Part shown: piece after piece, positions 54,445-64,000 of the stretch
How positions within the stretch are numbered: position 1 is the stretch's first letter
Layout: every line of letters starts with the position of its first letter
Origin: Aeromicrobium sp. Root472D3
GTDB lineage: Bacteria; Actinomycetota; Actinomycetes; Propionibacteriales; Nocardioidaceae
Assembly (NCBI RefSeq): GCF_001426485.1
Contig: NZ_LMET01000001.1
Span: 2,160,505-2,224,504, forward strand
Direction of reading: 5' to 3'
Length of the DNA stretch: 64,000 bases
The notes under the pieces: generated by a model
What the model was told of the DNA's origin: nothing
The model's input: the letters and a program-made list of their open reading frames with translations, nothing else
Database searches by the model: none
Program-made: the position numbers and the translations under genes

Positions 54445-55809
54445 ATGAGCTCCGACGGGTTGTTCGACATCCCCGACACGCCTGTCGCGATGGGATCGGG
54501 CTCGGGGACGCTGAGCGGCAACACGCACTCGTCGGCGCCTCTCGCGGTGCGCATGCGGCCGCGCACGCTCGACGAGCTCGTGGGCCAGCAGCACCTGCTC
54601 GCGCCCGGCTCGCCCCTGCGGCAGATGATCGACGGCAACCAGCCGCTGACGATCCTGCTGTGGGGCCCGCCCGGCACCGGCAAGACGACGATCGCGAGCC
54701 TGCTGAGCGCGCACACCGACCGCCGCTTCGTCGAGGTCTCGGCCGTCTCGGCCGGCGTCAAGGAGGTGCGCGAGACGATCGCCGGCGCCCGGCGCGCCCT
54801 CGCGCAGAGCGGCACCGAGACGGTCCTGTTCGTCGACGAGGTGCACCGCTTCAGCAAGTCGCAGCAGGACGCCCTGCTGCCGGGCGTCGAGAACCGCTGG
54901 GTCTCGCTCGTCGCGGCCACGACCGAGAACCCGCACTTCAGCGTCATCTCGCCGCTGCTGAGCCGCAGCCTCCTGCTGACCCTCGAGAGCCTGACCGACG
55001 ATGACATCGGCGTCCTGGTCGACCGCGCCCTCACCGACGAGCGGGGTCTCGCGGGCGCCGTGACGCTGACCGACGAGGCGCGCTCGCACCTCGTCCGGCT
55101 CGCCGGGGGCGACGGCCGCCGCGTGCTGACGTACCTCGAGGCCGCCGCGGGTGCCGCGACGAGCCAGGGCAAGGCCGAGATCGACGTCGAGGACGCGGCG
55201 CTCGCGGTCGACAAGGCGGCGGTCCGCTACGACCGGCAGGGCGACCAGCACTACGACGTCATCAGCGCGTTCATCAAGTCGATCCGCGGCTCGGACGTCG
55301 ACGCCGCCCTGCACTACCTGGCGCGGATGATCGAGGCGGGGGAGGACCCGCGTTTCATCGCCCGCCGCCTCATGATCCACGCCAGCGAGGACATCGGCAT
55401 GGCCGATCCGACCGCGCTGCCGCTGGCGACCGCGACGGCGCAGGCCGTCGCGATGATCGGCTTCCCCGAGGCGCGCATCCCGCTGGCGCAGGCCGTCATC
55501 CACCTCGCCGCGGCGCCGAAGTCCAATGCCGTCATCACCGCGATCGACGCCGCGCTGGCCGACGTCCGTGCCGGCAAGGTCGGTGCCGTGCCGCCGGCGC
55601 TGCGCGACGCGCACTACGCGGGCGCCAAGAAGCTCGGGCACGGTCACGACTACCGCTACCCGCACCACGACCCGCGGGGCGTCGTCGAGCAGCAGTACGC
55701 CCCCGACGACGTCGACGGCGCGACGTACTACGAGCCCACCGACCACGGCTTCGAGGCCCGCCTGGGCGAGCGCCTCGCGATGATCCGCAAGATCCTGCGC
55801 GACCGCTGA
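54445..55809 (+). CDS. rarA: Replication-associated recombination ATPase RarA
   Basis: A 454-residue AAA+ ATPase of the MgsA/RarA/WRNIP1 family that acts at stalled replication forks. Walker [10 protein letters not shown] is near residue 73, Walker B LFVDEVH near 130, and the C-terminal tetramerisation domain contains [13 protein letters not shown] and the [10 protein letters not shown] motif. TAGGGT (54433-54438) ends 6 bases before the ATG, a leaderless start. Confidence 0.94.
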   Translation: MSSDGLFDIPDTPVAMGSGSGTLSGNTHSSAPLAVRMRPRTLDELVGQQHLLAPGSPLRQMIDGNQPLTILLWGPPGTGKTTIASLLSAHTDRRFVEVSAVSAGVKEVRETIAGARRALAQSGTETVLFVDEVHRFSKSQQDALLPGVENRWVSLVAATTENPHFSVISPLLSRSLLLTLESLTDDDIGVLVDRALTDERGLAGAVTLTDEARSHLVRLAGGDGRRVLTYLEAAAGAATSQGKAEIDVEDAALAVDKAAVRYDRQGDQHYDVISAFIKSIRGSDVDAALHYLARMIEAGEDPRFIARRLMIHASEDIGMADPTALPLATATAQAVAMIGFPEARIPLAQAVIHLAAAPKSNAVITAIDAALADVRAGKVGAVPPALRDAHYAGAKKLGHGHDYRYPHHDPRGVVEQQYAPDDVDGATYYEPTDHGFEARLGERLAMIRKILRDR

Positions 55810-55860
55810 CGCCCCCGGCCACGCAGGTCCGGCAGCCGTCCCCGCGATAGGGTCGAGGTC

Positions 55861-56355
55861 ATGTCGGCGGAGGTGTGGATCCTCGTGGCGACCGCGGTGC
55901 TGGCCGTGGTCGCGATCGGTGCTGCCGTCGTCGCGGTCCGCGCCGTGCGGCAGATGTCCCGGGCCGCCGTCGCCACCCCCGCTGTCGACGCGCCCGCCGC
56001 GCCCGCGCAGCAGCCCGACACGACGCGCCCGCGTGCCGTGGTCGTGCACGAGGACGTCGCGACGGTCGCGCCGGTCGGTCTCGAGCCGCGGATCGTGCAG
56101 GGACGTCTCGTCGTGCCGCCGACGCAGCACCAGGTCGTCCAGGCCGCCCTCGGACGACCCGGCGTGCGCCTGTCGATCGTCGCCCACGGGCTCGCCCACG
56201 CCCTGCGCCCCGAGAGCCGCGACCGCATCTCGGCGCTGATGCGCCGCGAGTTCCGCCGCCGGCGCCGCGAGCGCCAGCAGGCCGGACGCCGTGCGGTGCG
56301 AGCCGCGCAGCCCGCGCCCCCGGCCGCCCCGTCCGACCCGTGGCTGGGCTCGTGA
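55861..56355 (+). CDS. DUF948-like single-helix membrane protein
   Basis: A 164-residue protein with one N-terminal membrane helix (about residues 5-27), a Pro/Ala linker, and a basic helical C-terminal region (RREFRRRRRERQQ). It is in the place where actinobacteria carry DUF948-type genes before alaS, though I am unsure of the family. TAGGGT (55848-55853) ends 7 bases before the ATG. Its stop overlaps the next GTG. Confidence 0.65.
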   Translation: MSAEVWILVATAVLAVVAIGAAVVAVRAVRQMSRAAVATPAVDAPAAPAQQPDTTRPRAVVVHEDVATVAPVGLEPRIVQGRLVVPPTQHQVVQAALGRPGVRLSIVAHGLAHALRPESRDRISALMRREFRRRRRERQQAGRRAVRAAQPAPPAAPSDPWLGS

Positions 56356-56633
56356 GCTCGCGTCTCGTCTGGTTCGTGGCCGGCACGGCAGCGGGGGTCT
56401 ACACCTCGGTCAAGGCCCGCCGCGCGGCCTACCGCCTCTCGGCCCCGGGCGTCGTCGACCAGGCCGCAGCGCTCGGCACCGGCTGGCGTGAGCTCAGCGC
56501 GGAGGTGCGCGAGGGAATGCGCGTCCGCGAGCAGCAGATCGCGCACCGCCTCTCCGAGCTGCCGCCGACCGCGGCCGATCCGCCCGTCCTCGACGAGGCA
56601 CCCCGCGACACCCCACCCACCCCGTCCGCCTGA
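56352..56633 (+). CDS. DUF6167-like small protein upstream of alaS
   Basis: A 93-residue protein with a short N-terminal hydrophobic segment (WFVAGTAAGVYTSVKARRAAY) and an acidic, Pro-rich tail. It resembles the small protein found before alaS in Streptomyces that I recall as DUF6167. GTGA overlap with the preceding gene; alaS follows after 35 bases. Function unknown. Confidence 0.7.
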   Translation: MSSRLVWFVAGTAAGVYTSVKARRAAYRLSAPGVVDQAAALGTGWRELSAEVREGMRVREQQIAHRLSELPPTAADPPVLDEAPRDTPPTPSA

Positions 56634-56668
56634 CCCGACTCCACACCACCAGATCTGAGGGCCACCTG

Positions 56669-59326
56669 ATGCACACCGCGGAGATCCGCCGCCGCTTCCT
56701 CGAGCACTTCGAGCAGGCAGGACACACCGTCGTGCCCTCGGCGCCGCTGCTGTTCGACGACCCCAACCTGCTGTTCGTCAACGCCGGCATGGTGCCGTTC
56801 AAGCCGTACTTCCTCGGCCAGGAGACCCCGCCGTGGCAGACCGCGACGAGCGTGCAGAAGTGCGTCCGCACCCTCGACATCGAGGAGGTCGGCAAGACGA
56901 CCCGGCACGGCACGTTCTTCCAGATGAACGGCAACTTCTCGTTCGGCGACTACTTCAAGGAGGGCGCCATCACGCACGCGTGGCGCCTCATCACGGGGTC
57001 CGTCGACGACGGCGGCCTCGGCATCGACCCCGACACGATCTGGGTCACGGTGCTGCACACCGACCAGGAGTCGCGCGAGATCTGGAAGCGCGTCGCGGGC
57101 CTGCCCGACGAGCGCATCCAGGACCGTGGCCTGCTCGACAACTACTGGCACATGGGCGTGCCCGGCCCCGGTGGACCGTGCAGCGAGATCTACGTCGACC
57201 GCGGCCCCGAGTTCGGCCCCGACGGCGGGCCGGTCGTCGACGAGGACCGCTTCCTCGAGATCTGGAACCTCGTGTTCATGCAGGAGGAGATCACCGACGT
57301 GCGGGCCAAGGACCGGTTCGAGGTCGTCGGCGAGCTGCCGAACAAGAACATCGACACCGGCATGGGCCTCGAGCGCGTCGCCTACCTGCTGCAGGGCAAG
57401 GGCAACCTCTACGAGATCGACGAGGTCTTCCCGGTGATCGAGAAGGCCTCGGAGGTCTCGGGACGCGTCTACGGCAAGGACCACGACGACGACGTCCGCT
57501 TCCGCGTCGTCGCCGACCACGTCCGCAGCGGCCTGATGCTGATGGGCGACGGCGTCACGCCCGGCAACGAGGCCCGCGGGTACGTCCTGCGCCGCCTGCT
57601 GCGCCGCGCGGTCCGCTCGATGCGCCTGCTGGGCTTCGACGACCCCGCCCTGCCGCTGCTGCTGCCCGTCAGCCTCGAGCGCATGAAGACCTCGTACCCC
57701 GAGCTCGAGGCCGACTTCCCGCGGATCGAGCAGATCGCCTACGCCGAGGAGGACGCGTTCCGGCAGACGCTCGGCAAGGGCACGCAGATCTTCGAGAGCG
57801 CCGCCGTGAAGGTCAAGGACTCCGGTGGCACGTCGCTGTCCGGCCAGCAGGCGTTCACGCTGCACGACACGTACGGCTTCCCGATCGACATCACGCTCGA
57901 GATGGCCGCCGAGCAGGGCCTCAGCGTCGACGAGGACGGCTTCCGCTCGCTGATGGCCGAGCAGCGCTCGCGCGCCAAGGCCGATGCGAAGTCCAAGAAG
58001 GGCAACCACGCCGACACGACCGTTTACCGCTCGACCCTCGACGCCAACGGCCCGACCGACTGGCTGGCGTACTCCACGCTGACGACCGAGTCGCGGGTGC
58101 AGGCGCTGATCGCGGGCGGCGCGCCGGTGCCCGCGATCCCGGCCGGCGCGATCGGCGAGGTCGTCCTCGACCGCACGCCCTTCTACGCCGAGTCGGGCGG
58201 CCAGAACGCCGATGCCGGTCACCTGCGGTGGGACGGCGGCAGCGCCGAGGTGCTGGACGTGCAGCGGCCCGTGCGCGGGCTCGTCGTGCACCAGGTGCGC
58301 GTGCTGGAGGGCGAGCTGACGCTGGACGCGACCCTCGAGGCGGCCGTCGACCCCGAGTGGCGACTGGGAGCGCGCCAGGCGCACTCGGGCACGCACGTCG
58401 TGCACGCCGCGCTGCGCGAGGTGCTCGGGCCCACGGCGCTGCAGGCCGGCTCGTACAACCGTCCCGGCTACCTGCGGCTCGACTACGGCTGGAGCGGCGG
58501 CCTGTCGCCCGAGCAGCTGCACGGCGTCGAGGAGGCCTCGAACCGTGCCCTGCGCGCCGACCTGCCCGTCACGGCGCAGACGATGTCGCTGCCCGAGGCC
58601 CGCGAGTGGGGCGCGCTGGCGCTGTTCGGCGAGACCTACGGCGAGGACGTTCGCGTCGTCGAGATCGGCGGACCGTGGTCGCGCGAGCTGTGCGGTGGCA
58701 CGCACGTCGACCGGTCGTCGCAGATCGGCACCGTCGTCATCACGTCGGACGGCTCCGTCGGCGCGGGCAACCGCCGCGTCGAGGCGCTCGTCGGCATCGA
58801 GGGCTTCCAGTACCTCGCCAAGGAGCGGGACGTCGTCCGCCAGCTGACCGATCTGCTGAAGACGCAGCCCGAGGACGTGCCGGCCCGCGTCGGCGACCTG
58901 ATGGAGCGGCTCAAGGCCGCCGAGAAGGCCGCCGAGAAGATCAAGGCCGCCCAGCTGCTGGGCGCGGCCGGCGACGTCGCGAGCAGCGCCAAGGACGTCG
59001 GCGGGGTGGCGTACGTCGGCCACCACGCGGCGGGTGCCGGCGGGGGAGACGTGCGCACGATCGCGCTCGACATCCGCAAGCGCCTCGCCGACCGCCCGGC
59101 CGTCGTGGTCGTGATCGGCGACGCCGGCGACAAGCCCGCGGCGGTCGTGGCGCTCAACGAGGCCGCGCAGGCCCGCGGGCTGTCGGCCAACGACCTGATC
59201 AAGGTCGTCGGCGAGCAGATCGGCGGTCGCGGCGGCGGCAAGGCCGACGTCGCGCAGGGCGGCGGCACCGACGTCGCCGGCATCCCCGCGGCGCTGGCGG
59301 CGGTCGAGGCCGCGCTGGACGCGTGA
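56669..59326 (+). CDS. alaS: Alanyl-tRNA synthetase
   Basis: An 885-residue class II synthetase. The catalytic core opens IRRRFLEHFEQAGH with FVNAGMVPFKPYF and FFQMNGNFSFGDYFK. The editing domain has the zinc-type motifs HSGTHVVHA (near 571) and CGGTHVDRS (near 675), and the C-terminal C-Ala domain is present (about 760-885, with the Gly-rich GGRGGGKADVAQGGG). It heads the run alaS-ruvX-mltG-aroE-aroC-aroK; its TGA overlaps the ruvX GTG. Confidence 0.96.
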   Translation: MHTAEIRRRFLEHFEQAGHTVVPSAPLLFDDPNLLFVNAGMVPFKPYFLGQETPPWQTATSVQKCVRTLDIEEVGKTTRHGTFFQMNGNFSFGDYFKEGAITHAWRLITGSVDDGGLGIDPDTIWVTVLHTDQESREIWKRVAGLPDERIQDRGLLDNYWHMGVPGPGGPCSEIYVDRGPEFGPDGGPVVDEDRFLEIWNLVFMQEEITDVRAKDRFEVVGELPNKNIDTGMGLERVAYLLQGKGNLYEIDEVFPVIEKASEVSGRVYGKDHDDDVRFRVVADHVRSGLMLMGDGVTPGNEARGYVLRRLLRRAVRSMRLLGFDDPALPLLLPVSLERMKTSYPELEADFPRIEQIAYAEEDAFRQTLGKGTQIFESAAVKVKDSGGTSLSGQQAFTLHDTYGFPIDITLEMAAEQGLSVDEDGFRSLMAEQRSRAKADAKSKKGNHADTTVYRSTLDANGPTDWLAYSTLTTESRVQALIAGGAPVPAIPAGAIGEVVLDRTPFYAESGGQNADAGHLRWDGGSAEVLDVQRPVRGLVVHQVRVLEGELTLDATLEAAVDPEWRLGARQAHSGTHVVHAALREVLGPTALQAGSYNRPGYLRLDYGWSGGLSPEQLHGVEEASNRALRADLPVTAQTMSLPEAREWGALALFGETYGEDVRVVEIGGPWSRELCGGTHVDRSSQIGTVVITSDGSVGAGNRRVEALVGIEGFQYLAKERDVVRQLTDLLKTQPEDVPARVGDLMERLKAAEKAAEKIKAAQLLGAAGDVASSAKDVGGVAYVGHHAAGAGGGDVRTIALDIRKRLADRPAVVVVIGDAGDKPAAVVALNEAAQARGLSANDLIKVVGEQIGGRGGGKADVAQGGGTDVAGIPAALAAVEAALDA

Positions 59327-59775
59327 GGCGCGGACGACGGCTCGGCGTCGACGTGGGCGACGCCCGCATCGGCGTCGCCGTGAGCGATCCCGACGGGATC
59401 CTCGCGACGCCGGTCGAGACCGTCGCGGCGGGTCCGCGGGCGATCCCGCGGCTCGCCGAGATCGTCCGCGAGCACGAGGTGCTCGAGTGCGTCGTCGGCC
59501 TGCCGATGGGGCTGTCGGGGCGCGAGGGACCGGCCGCGACCAAGGTGCGGGCGTTCTGCGCCGAGCTCGCGACGGCGATCGCGCCGGTGCCGATCCGGCT
59601 GTTCGACGAGCGGATGTCGACCGTCTCGGCCGACGCGATGCTGCGGCACAGCGGACGCTCCGGGCGGGGCAAGCGCAGCATCATCGACCAGGCAGCCGCT
59701 ACCGTGATCCTGCAGACGGCACTGGATTCCGAACGAACCCGCGGGTCAGCCCCCGGCGAAGCATTGAGGACTTGA
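59323..59775 (+). CDS. ruvX: RuvX/YqgF family RNase H-fold nuclease
   Basis: A 150-residue protein with the RNase H-fold signature LGVDVGDARIGVAVSD and the C-terminal DERMSTVSAD and DQAAATVIL motifs. The family is thought to process the 5' end of pre-16S rRNA (and was once proposed as a Holliday junction resolvase). GTGA overlap with alaS; mltG follows two bases later. Confidence 0.9.
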   Translation: MRRGRRLGVDVGDARIGVAVSDPDGILATPVETVAAGPRAIPRLAEIVREHEVLECVVGLPMGLSGREGPAATKVRAFCAELATAIAPVPIRLFDERMSTVSADAMLRHSGRSGRGKRSIIDQAAATVILQTALDSERTRGSAPGEALRT

Positions 59776-59777
59776 GC

Positions 59778-60935
59778 ATGAGCGACAGCGGACTCGACCT
59801 CGTCACCGGGGGACCCGACGAGCCGATCGAACCCACCGGGCCCGGACGCCGGCGCGCCGACACCCCTCCCCGCAAGCCGTGGGGGCGTCGCATCGTCGCC
59901 CTTCTGGTCGTGGTGGTGCTGGTCGGCGCGGTCGTCGTGGTCGGCGGCAAGGTCAAGGACCGCTTCTTCTCGAGCGCCGAGGACTACACGGGCCAGGGCA
60001 CGGGCTCGGTGACGGTGCAGATCCCCGACGGAGCCGGCGGTCAGCAGATCGCCAACATCCTGAAGGAGGAGGGCGTGGTCAAGAGCGCCGAGGCGTTCTA
60101 CCAGCTGAGCCTCAGCGACAACCGCTTCATGGCCGTCCAGGCGGGCTACTTCTCGCTGCGCAAGCAGATGTCGTCCGACGCCGCGCTGGGCGCGCTGGTC
60201 GACAAGGCCAACCGGGTCGAGGGCAAGGTCACGATCCCCGAGGGGGCGCGGCTCGACCAGGTGGTCGACATCATCGCGGCCAACACCGAGATCTCGAAGG
60301 CCGACCTGCAGGCCGTCCTCGACGACCCCACGGAGCTCGACCTGCCCGCCGTCGCCGACGGCAACCCCGAGGGCTACCTGTTCCCGGCGACGTACGAGGT
60401 CCCGCCCGGCACGACGGCCGTCGCGCTGCTCAAGCAGATGGCGGCCAAGACCGTCTCCGTCGCGACCGATCTCGACATCGGCACCCGTGCCAAGGCGCTG
60501 GGCTACACCGGCGAGCAGATCCTGACCGTCGCGAGCATCCTCGAGTACGAGGCCAACAACGACGAGGACTACGCGAAGGTCGCGCGGGTGCTCTACAACC
60601 GCCTCGACGCCGGCATGCCGCTGCAGCTCGACTCGACGGTCTCGTACGTCAGCGGCCGCAAGGGCGACGTCTTCACGACGCCCGAGGAGCGCGACGCGGA
60701 GTCGGCCTACAACACGTACCAGAACCCGGGCCTGCCCCCGGGGCCGATCGGCTCGCCCGGCGAGAAGACCATCGAGGCGGCGCTCAACCCCGCGCAGGGC
60801 AGCTGGCTGTTCTTCGTGGCCGTCAACCTCGAGACCGGCAAGACGGTCTTCTCCGACACGTTCGCCGAGCACAACCGGGCCGTCGCGCAGCTGCAGGAGT
60901 ACTGCAAGACGGCACCCGAGGGCGTCTGCGGATGA
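59778..60935 (+). CDS. mltG: Endolytic transglycosylase MltG
   Basis: A 385-residue membrane-anchored murein lytic transglycosylase. A cytosolic Pro/Arg-rich N terminus (1-35) precedes one membrane helix (about 36-56), then LysM-like and YceG domains. The catalytic Glu is in TVASILEYEAN; GYLFPATYEV and NPGLPPGPIG are conserved. It would cut nascent peptidoglycan and set glycan length. The stop overlaps a 10-codon mini-ORF leading to aroE. Confidence 0.92.
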   Translation: MSDSGLDLVTGGPDEPIEPTGPGRRRADTPPRKPWGRRIVALLVVVVLVGAVVVVGGKVKDRFFSSAEDYTGQGTGSVTVQIPDGAGGQQIANILKEEGVVKSAEAFYQLSLSDNRFMAVQAGYFSLRKQMSSDAALGALVDKANRVEGKVTIPEGARLDQVVDIIAANTEISKADLQAVLDDPTELDLPAVADGNPEGYLFPATYEVPPGTTAVALLKQMAAKTVSVATDLDIGTRAKALGYTGEQILTVASILEYEANNDEDYAKVARVLYNRLDAGMPLQLDSTVSYVSGRKGDVFTTPEERDAESAYNTYQNPGLPPGPIGSPGEKTIEAALNPAQGSWLFFVAVNLETGKTVFSDTFAEHNRAVAQLQEYCKTAPEGVCG

Positions 60936-60964
60936 CCCCGTCGACGACCGGGGCCGCCCGATGA
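60932..60964 (+). CDS. 10-codon coupling mini-ORF between mltG and aroE
   Basis: An ATG at 60932 overlaps the mltG TGA (ATGA) and reads [10 protein letters not shown], then a TGA that overlaps the aroE ATG (60961). It makes an unbroken chain of overlapping stop-start pairs from mltG to aroE. A role in translational coupling is likely; the peptide itself need not matter. Confidence 0.4.
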   Translation: MTPSTTGAAR

Positions 60965-61764
60965 TCTGCGCGGTCCTCGGGTCGCCGATCGCCCACTCGC
61001 TGTCGCCCGCGATGCACCGCGCGGCGTACGCCCACCTGGGCCTCGACTGGACGTACGAGCCGGTCGAGGTGCCGGCGGGCGGCCTGGCGGAGTTCGTGGG
61101 CGCCCTGGGCGACGACGTGCGGGGGCTGTCGGTCACGGCGCCGCTCAAGCGCGAGGCGGCCGCGGTCGCGCACCAGCGCAGCGGCGACGTCGAGACCCTC
61201 GGGGTGGCCAACACGCTCGTCGTCGAGGACGGCGTGCTGTCGGCGCACAACACCGACGTGCCCGGCGCGGAGGCGGCGCTGGTGGAGCGCGGCGTCTCCC
61301 GTCCCGTGACCGCCCGCGTCCTGGGCGGCGGCGCGACCGCGGCGTCGATGGCCCTGACGCTGGCGCGCATGGGCGTCGAGACGGTCGAGTTCGTCGTGCG
61401 CGACGCATCGCGGGCCGCCGAGGCCGAGGCGGTGGTGCGGGGCCGTGGCATCGGCGTCGCCGTGCGGCTGCTCGACGAGCCGATGATCGAGCGGGTCGAC
61501 CTGCTCGTGTCGACCGTGCCGGGCGAGGCGATCGGATCGCGCGCGCACGAGCTCGTCGAGTCGTCCCACGCGGTGTTCGACGTCGTCTACGACCCGTGGC
61601 CGACGGCGCTGGGAGCGGCGGCCGACGAGGCGGGCGTCCCGGTCGTGTCGGGTCTGGACCTGCTGGCCCACCAGGCGGCGCTGCAGGTCGAGCTCATGAC
61701 GGGCTCGGACGTGTCTGCACAGCTGCTGCGCGAAGCGGCCCTCGAGGCGCTCGCGTCCCGCTAG
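60961..61764 (+). CDS. aroE: Shikimate dehydrogenase
   Basis: A 267-residue NADP-dependent enzyme reducing 3-dehydroshikimate to shikimate. Substrate contacts are in [13 protein letters not shown], the catalytic Lys in [10 protein letters not shown] and Asp in AHNTDVPG; the nucleotide motif is [12 protein letters not shown], a variant of GAGGA. Start at ATG 60961 is set by the coupling overlap and family N terminus ([13 protein letters not shown]). Confidence 0.92.
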   Translation: MICAVLGSPIAHSLSPAMHRAAYAHLGLDWTYEPVEVPAGGLAEFVGALGDDVRGLSVTAPLKREAAAVAHQRSGDVETLGVANTLVVEDGVLSAHNTDVPGAEAALVERGVSRPVTARVLGGGATAASMALTLARMGVETVEFVVRDASRAAEAEAVVRGRGIGVAVRLLDEPMIERVDLLVSTVPGEAIGSRAHELVESSHAVFDVVYDPWPTALGAAADEAGVPVVSGLDLLAHQAALQVELMTGSDVSAQLLREAALEALASR

Positions 61765-61773
61765 GGTCGGCGC

Positions 61774-62460
61774 GTGGACCTCGTGATCGTGCTGGCGGCC
61801 GTCGGGGCCGCCGTCGTCGCGGCGGCCGGTCCCGAGGTGCTGCGGCGCATCCCCGAGCCGCCCGTCCCCGACGACGACAAGCTGCCGTACGCCGTCCTCG
61901 CCGAGCTGCGTCTCGTGCGGCCCGGTCTGGCGGTGGCGGCCGCCGCGATGGCGGCGCTCGTGGCCTGGCGCATCGACACCCCCGAGCTCGTGCCGGTGTG
62001 GATCGTGCTGACGGGCGTGGGCGCGTGGCTGGCGTTCGTCGACTGGCACACCCGCCTCCTGCCGTACGCGATCGTCGCGCCGCTGTACGTCGTGACGCTC
62101 GCGCTCGTGGCGCTCGGAGCGCTGCTGCTGCGCGACGTCGACGTCCTGGTGCACGCCGTGGTCGCCAACGTCGTCGTCTACGGCGTGTTCCGGCTGTTCC
62201 ACTGGTTCGGGCACCGCTACTTCGGCGGGGCGTTCGGGTACGGCGACGTGCGGCTGTCGGGCGTGCTGGGGCTCGCCCTCGGCGCCCTCGGCGCGAGCGA
62301 GGTGTTCGTCGGGATGTACGGCGGATTCGTCCTCGGCGCCGTGTTCGGCGTCGTGCTCTCGCGGCTGAGGATCGTCGACGCGAAGGGCTTCGCGTTCGGG
62401 CCGTACATGGTTGTCGGAGCCGTCGTCGGCGCGGCGTTCGGTCCGGCGTTCTACCGCTGA
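61774..62460 (+). CDS. Prepilin peptidase, A24 family
   Basis: A 228-residue inner membrane aspartyl peptidase with about seven helices. The two catalytic Asp residues are in [12 protein letters not shown] and FGYGDVRL (the GxGD motif). It lacks the N-terminal methylase domain with its CxxC pairs, so it is a peptidase-only form, as common in actinobacteria. No pilus genes lie nearby. TAGGGT (61762-61767) ends 6 bases before the GTG. Confidence 0.88.
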   Translation: MDLVIVLAAVGAAVVAAAGPEVLRRIPEPPVPDDDKLPYAVLAELRLVRPGLAVAAAAMAALVAWRIDTPELVPVWIVLTGVGAWLAFVDWHTRLLPYAIVAPLYVVTLALVALGALLLRDVDVLVHAVVANVVVYGVFRLFHWFGHRYFGGAFGYGDVRLSGVLGLALGALGASEVFVGMYGGFVLGAVFGVVLSRLRIVDAKGFAFGPYMVVGAVVGAAFGPAFYR

Positions 62461-62495
62461 GCCGAACCCGGGAGCAGGCATGGGAGAATCTCCGC

Positions 62496-63674
62496 ATGCT
62501 TCGTTGGTTGACCGCTGGTGAGTCCCATGGCCCCGCTCTCGTAGCCGTCCTCGAAGGGCTGCCGGCCGGTGTGCAGGTGACCAGCACCGAGATCCAGGCG
62601 GCGCTCGCGCGCCGCCGGCTCGGCTACGGCCGCGGCGCGCGCATGGCGTTCGAGGCCGACGAGCTCGAGATCGTGGGCGGCCTGCGCCACGGCTCCACGA
62701 TGGGCAGTCCCATCGCGCTGCGCATCGGCAACAGCGAGTGGCCCAAGTGGGAGCAGGTCATGTCGGCCGACCCCGTCGACGCCGAGGTGCTCGACGGGCT
62801 CAAGCGCAACGCGCCCCTCACGCGTCCGCGCCCCGGCCATGCCGACCTGGCGGGCATGCAGAAGTACGGCTTCGAGGAGGCCCGCCCCGTGCTCGAGCGC
62901 GCCAGTGCCCGCGAGACCGCGGCCCGCGTGGCCCTGGGCGAGATCGCCGCCCAGTTCATCCGCCAGGTCACCGGCGCGACGATCGTGTCGCACGTCGTCG
63001 AGCTCGGCACGGTCCGCGCACCCGCGGGTGCGATCCCGTCGCACGCCGACGTCGAGGCACTCGACGCCGATCCCGTCCGCTGCTTCGACGCGGCCACGAG
63101 CGCCGCGATGGTCGAGGAGGTCGACCTGGCCCACAAGGAGGGCGACACGCTCGGCGGCGTCGTCGAGGTCGTCGTGGAGGGGCTCCCGCCGGGACTCGGC
63201 TCCTACACGCACTGGGACCGCCGGCTCGACGGCCGTCTCGCCCAGGCGCTGATGGGCATCCAGGCCATCAAGGGCGTCGAGATCGGCGACGGCTTCGAGC
63301 TGGCCCGCACCCGCGGCTCGCTCGCCCACGACGAGATCGTGCCGACCGACGACGGCATCCGGCGTGCCTCCGGCCGCGCGGGCGGCACCGAGGGCGGCAT
63401 GACGACCGGCGAGATCCTGCGCGTGCGGGCCGCCATGAAGCCCATCGCCACGGTGCCGCGCGCGCTGCGGACGATCGACGTCCAGACCGGCGAGGAGGCG
63501 CGGGCGCACCACCAGCGCTCCGACGTCTGCGCCGTCCCCGCCGCCGGCATCGTCGCCGAGGCGATGGTCGCGCTCGTCGTCGCCGACAGCCTGGTCGAGA
63601 AGTTCGGTGGCGACTCGGTCGAGGAGACCAGCCGCAACGTCGAGAGCTACCTCGCGAACCTGAGGCTGCGTTGA
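62496..63674 (+). CDS. aroC: Chorismate synthase
   Basis: A 392-residue FMN-dependent enzyme converting EPSP to chorismate. Family signatures are [18 protein letters not shown] at the N terminus, the RARPGHAD-like RPRPGHADL near 110, [12 protein letters not shown], and [11 protein letters not shown] near the C terminus. GGAGAA-type sequence precedes the ATG. Its TGA overlaps the aroK start as TTGA. Confidence 0.95.
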   Translation: MLRWLTAGESHGPALVAVLEGLPAGVQVTSTEIQAALARRRLGYGRGARMAFEADELEIVGGLRHGSTMGSPIALRIGNSEWPKWEQVMSADPVDAEVLDGLKRNAPLTRPRPGHADLAGMQKYGFEEARPVLERASARETAARVALGEIAAQFIRQVTGATIVSHVVELGTVRAPAGAIPSHADVEALDADPVRCFDAATSAAMVEEVDLAHKEGDTLGGVVEVVVEGLPPGLGSYTHWDRRLDGRLAQALMGIQAIKGVEIGDGFELARTRGSLAHDEIVPTDDGIRRASGRAGGTEGGMTTGEILRVRAAMKPIATVPRALRTIDVQTGEEARAHHQRSDVCAVPAAGIVAEAMVALVVADSLVEKFGGDSVEETSRNVESYLANLRLR

Positions 63675-64000
63675 CGACGTCCCGCACGGGACCCGTCGTC
63701 GTCCTGGTCGGGCCCCCGGGCGCCGGCAAGTCGACCGTGGCGCAGGATCTCGCCGCGCGCCTCGGCGTCGGGTTCCGCGACACCGACCACGACATCGCCG
63801 CGGCGGCCGGCACGTCGGTGCAGGACATCTTCGTCGACCACGGCGAGGAGCACTTCCGTGCCCTCGAGGAGCAGGCCGTCGCGACCGCCCTCGCCGAGCA
63901 CGACGGCGTGCTGGCGCTCGGCGGGGGAGCCGTCCTGAGCGACGCCACCCGAGCCCTGCTGCGGCAGCACCGCGTGCTGTTCCTCGACGTCGGGCTGACC
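63671..64000 (+). CDS. aroK: Shikimate kinase, N-terminal part
   Basis: The first 110 codons run off the right edge. Walker [10 protein letters not shown] lies at residues 14-22, [13 protein letters not shown] holds the shikimate-binding Asp, and LALGGGAVL is the second substrate motif. It phosphorylates shikimate with ATP. The start is a TTG at 63671 overlapping the aroC stop; it gives the family length at the N terminus. Confidence 0.88.
   Translation, partial: MTTSRTGPVVVLVGPPGAGKSTVAQDLAARLGVGFRDTDHDIAAAAGTSVQDIFVDHGEEHFRALEEQAVATALAEHDGVLALGGGAVLSDATRALLRQHRVLFLDVGLT

Overview
The window is high-GC DNA from an actinobacterium. Codon third positions are almost all G or C, GTG starts are common, and neighbouring genes chain through ATGA/GTGA overlaps. 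Gene order over much of the right two thirds (thrS-HIT-pgsA, pdxS, pdxT, yebC, ruvCAB, yajC-secD-secF, apt, rel, hisS, aspS, rarA, alaS-ruvX-mltG-aroE-prepilin peptidase-aroC-aroK) matches what I recall for Mycobacterium and Streptomyces chromosomes. The coproporphyrin-type heme genes and a ChoD-like oxidase also fit. I infer a member of the Propionibacteriales (Nocardioides/Aeromicrobium-like), but the genus is a guess. This is core chromosome; I see no prophage, CRISPR array, complete IS element or recognisable defence island.

Layout. 1-4.0 kb: lipoprotein start, a SecD-SecF fusion gene, a small exported protein and an aldo/keto reductase. 4.0-4.3 kb: a strongly folded intergenic segment. 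4.3-8.99 kb (minus): hypothetical protein, beta-lactamase-like hydrolase, EfeU iron permease, RNase D and its DUF3000 partner. 9.06-12.1 kb (plus): hemE-hemY-chdC, three steps of coproporphyrin-dependent heme synthesis. 12.2-16.4 kb: msrB, ppk2 and several housekeeping or unknown genes. 16.5-19.4 kb (minus): sulfur reduction operon (sirA, small zinc protein, sirohydrochlorin chelatase) behind a Cys-ended leader peptide. 19.5-25.3 kb: membrane proteins, four tRNA genes, pabC and two disrupted genes. 25.3-29.8 kb: a divergent oxidative cluster (acetoacetate decarboxylase-like, Baeyer-Villiger-type monooxygenase and TetR against a ChoD-like oxidase). 29.9-36 kb: thrS-HIT-pgsA, then an AurF-type diiron oxygenase with an FprB-type reductase. 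36-44.5 kb: vitamin B6 synthase, yebC, ruvCAB and the Sec accessory operon. 44.6-48.2 kb: lipoprotein, apt, small membrane peptide, rel. 48.1-50.5 kb (minus): a nuclease-like gene bracketed by inverted tandem repeats, and a DUF349 protein. 50.5-64 kb: hisS-aspS, rarA and the alaS-to-aroK operon, which runs off the right edge.

Genes that work together: heme synthesis (hemE, hemY, chdC); siroheme insertion and sulfite reduction (chelatase, sirA); PdxS with PdxT; RuvC with RuvAB; YajC-SecD-SecF beside a second fused SecDF; the AurF-type oxygenase with its FprB electron donor; AroE, AroC and AroK of the shikimate pathway.

Many genes show a TANNNT hexamer ending 6-7 bases before the start codon, which indicates leaderless mRNAs. 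I used this pattern to choose several starts. The less ordinary features are: a pair of long perfect palindromes sharing a core; two candidate structured RNAs; a sulfur-gene leader peptide; a 14-bp-period operator-like array; three back-to-back hairpins with identical loops; inverted tandem repeats around one gene; a gene with an in-frame TGA; and a gene broken at a G7 run.
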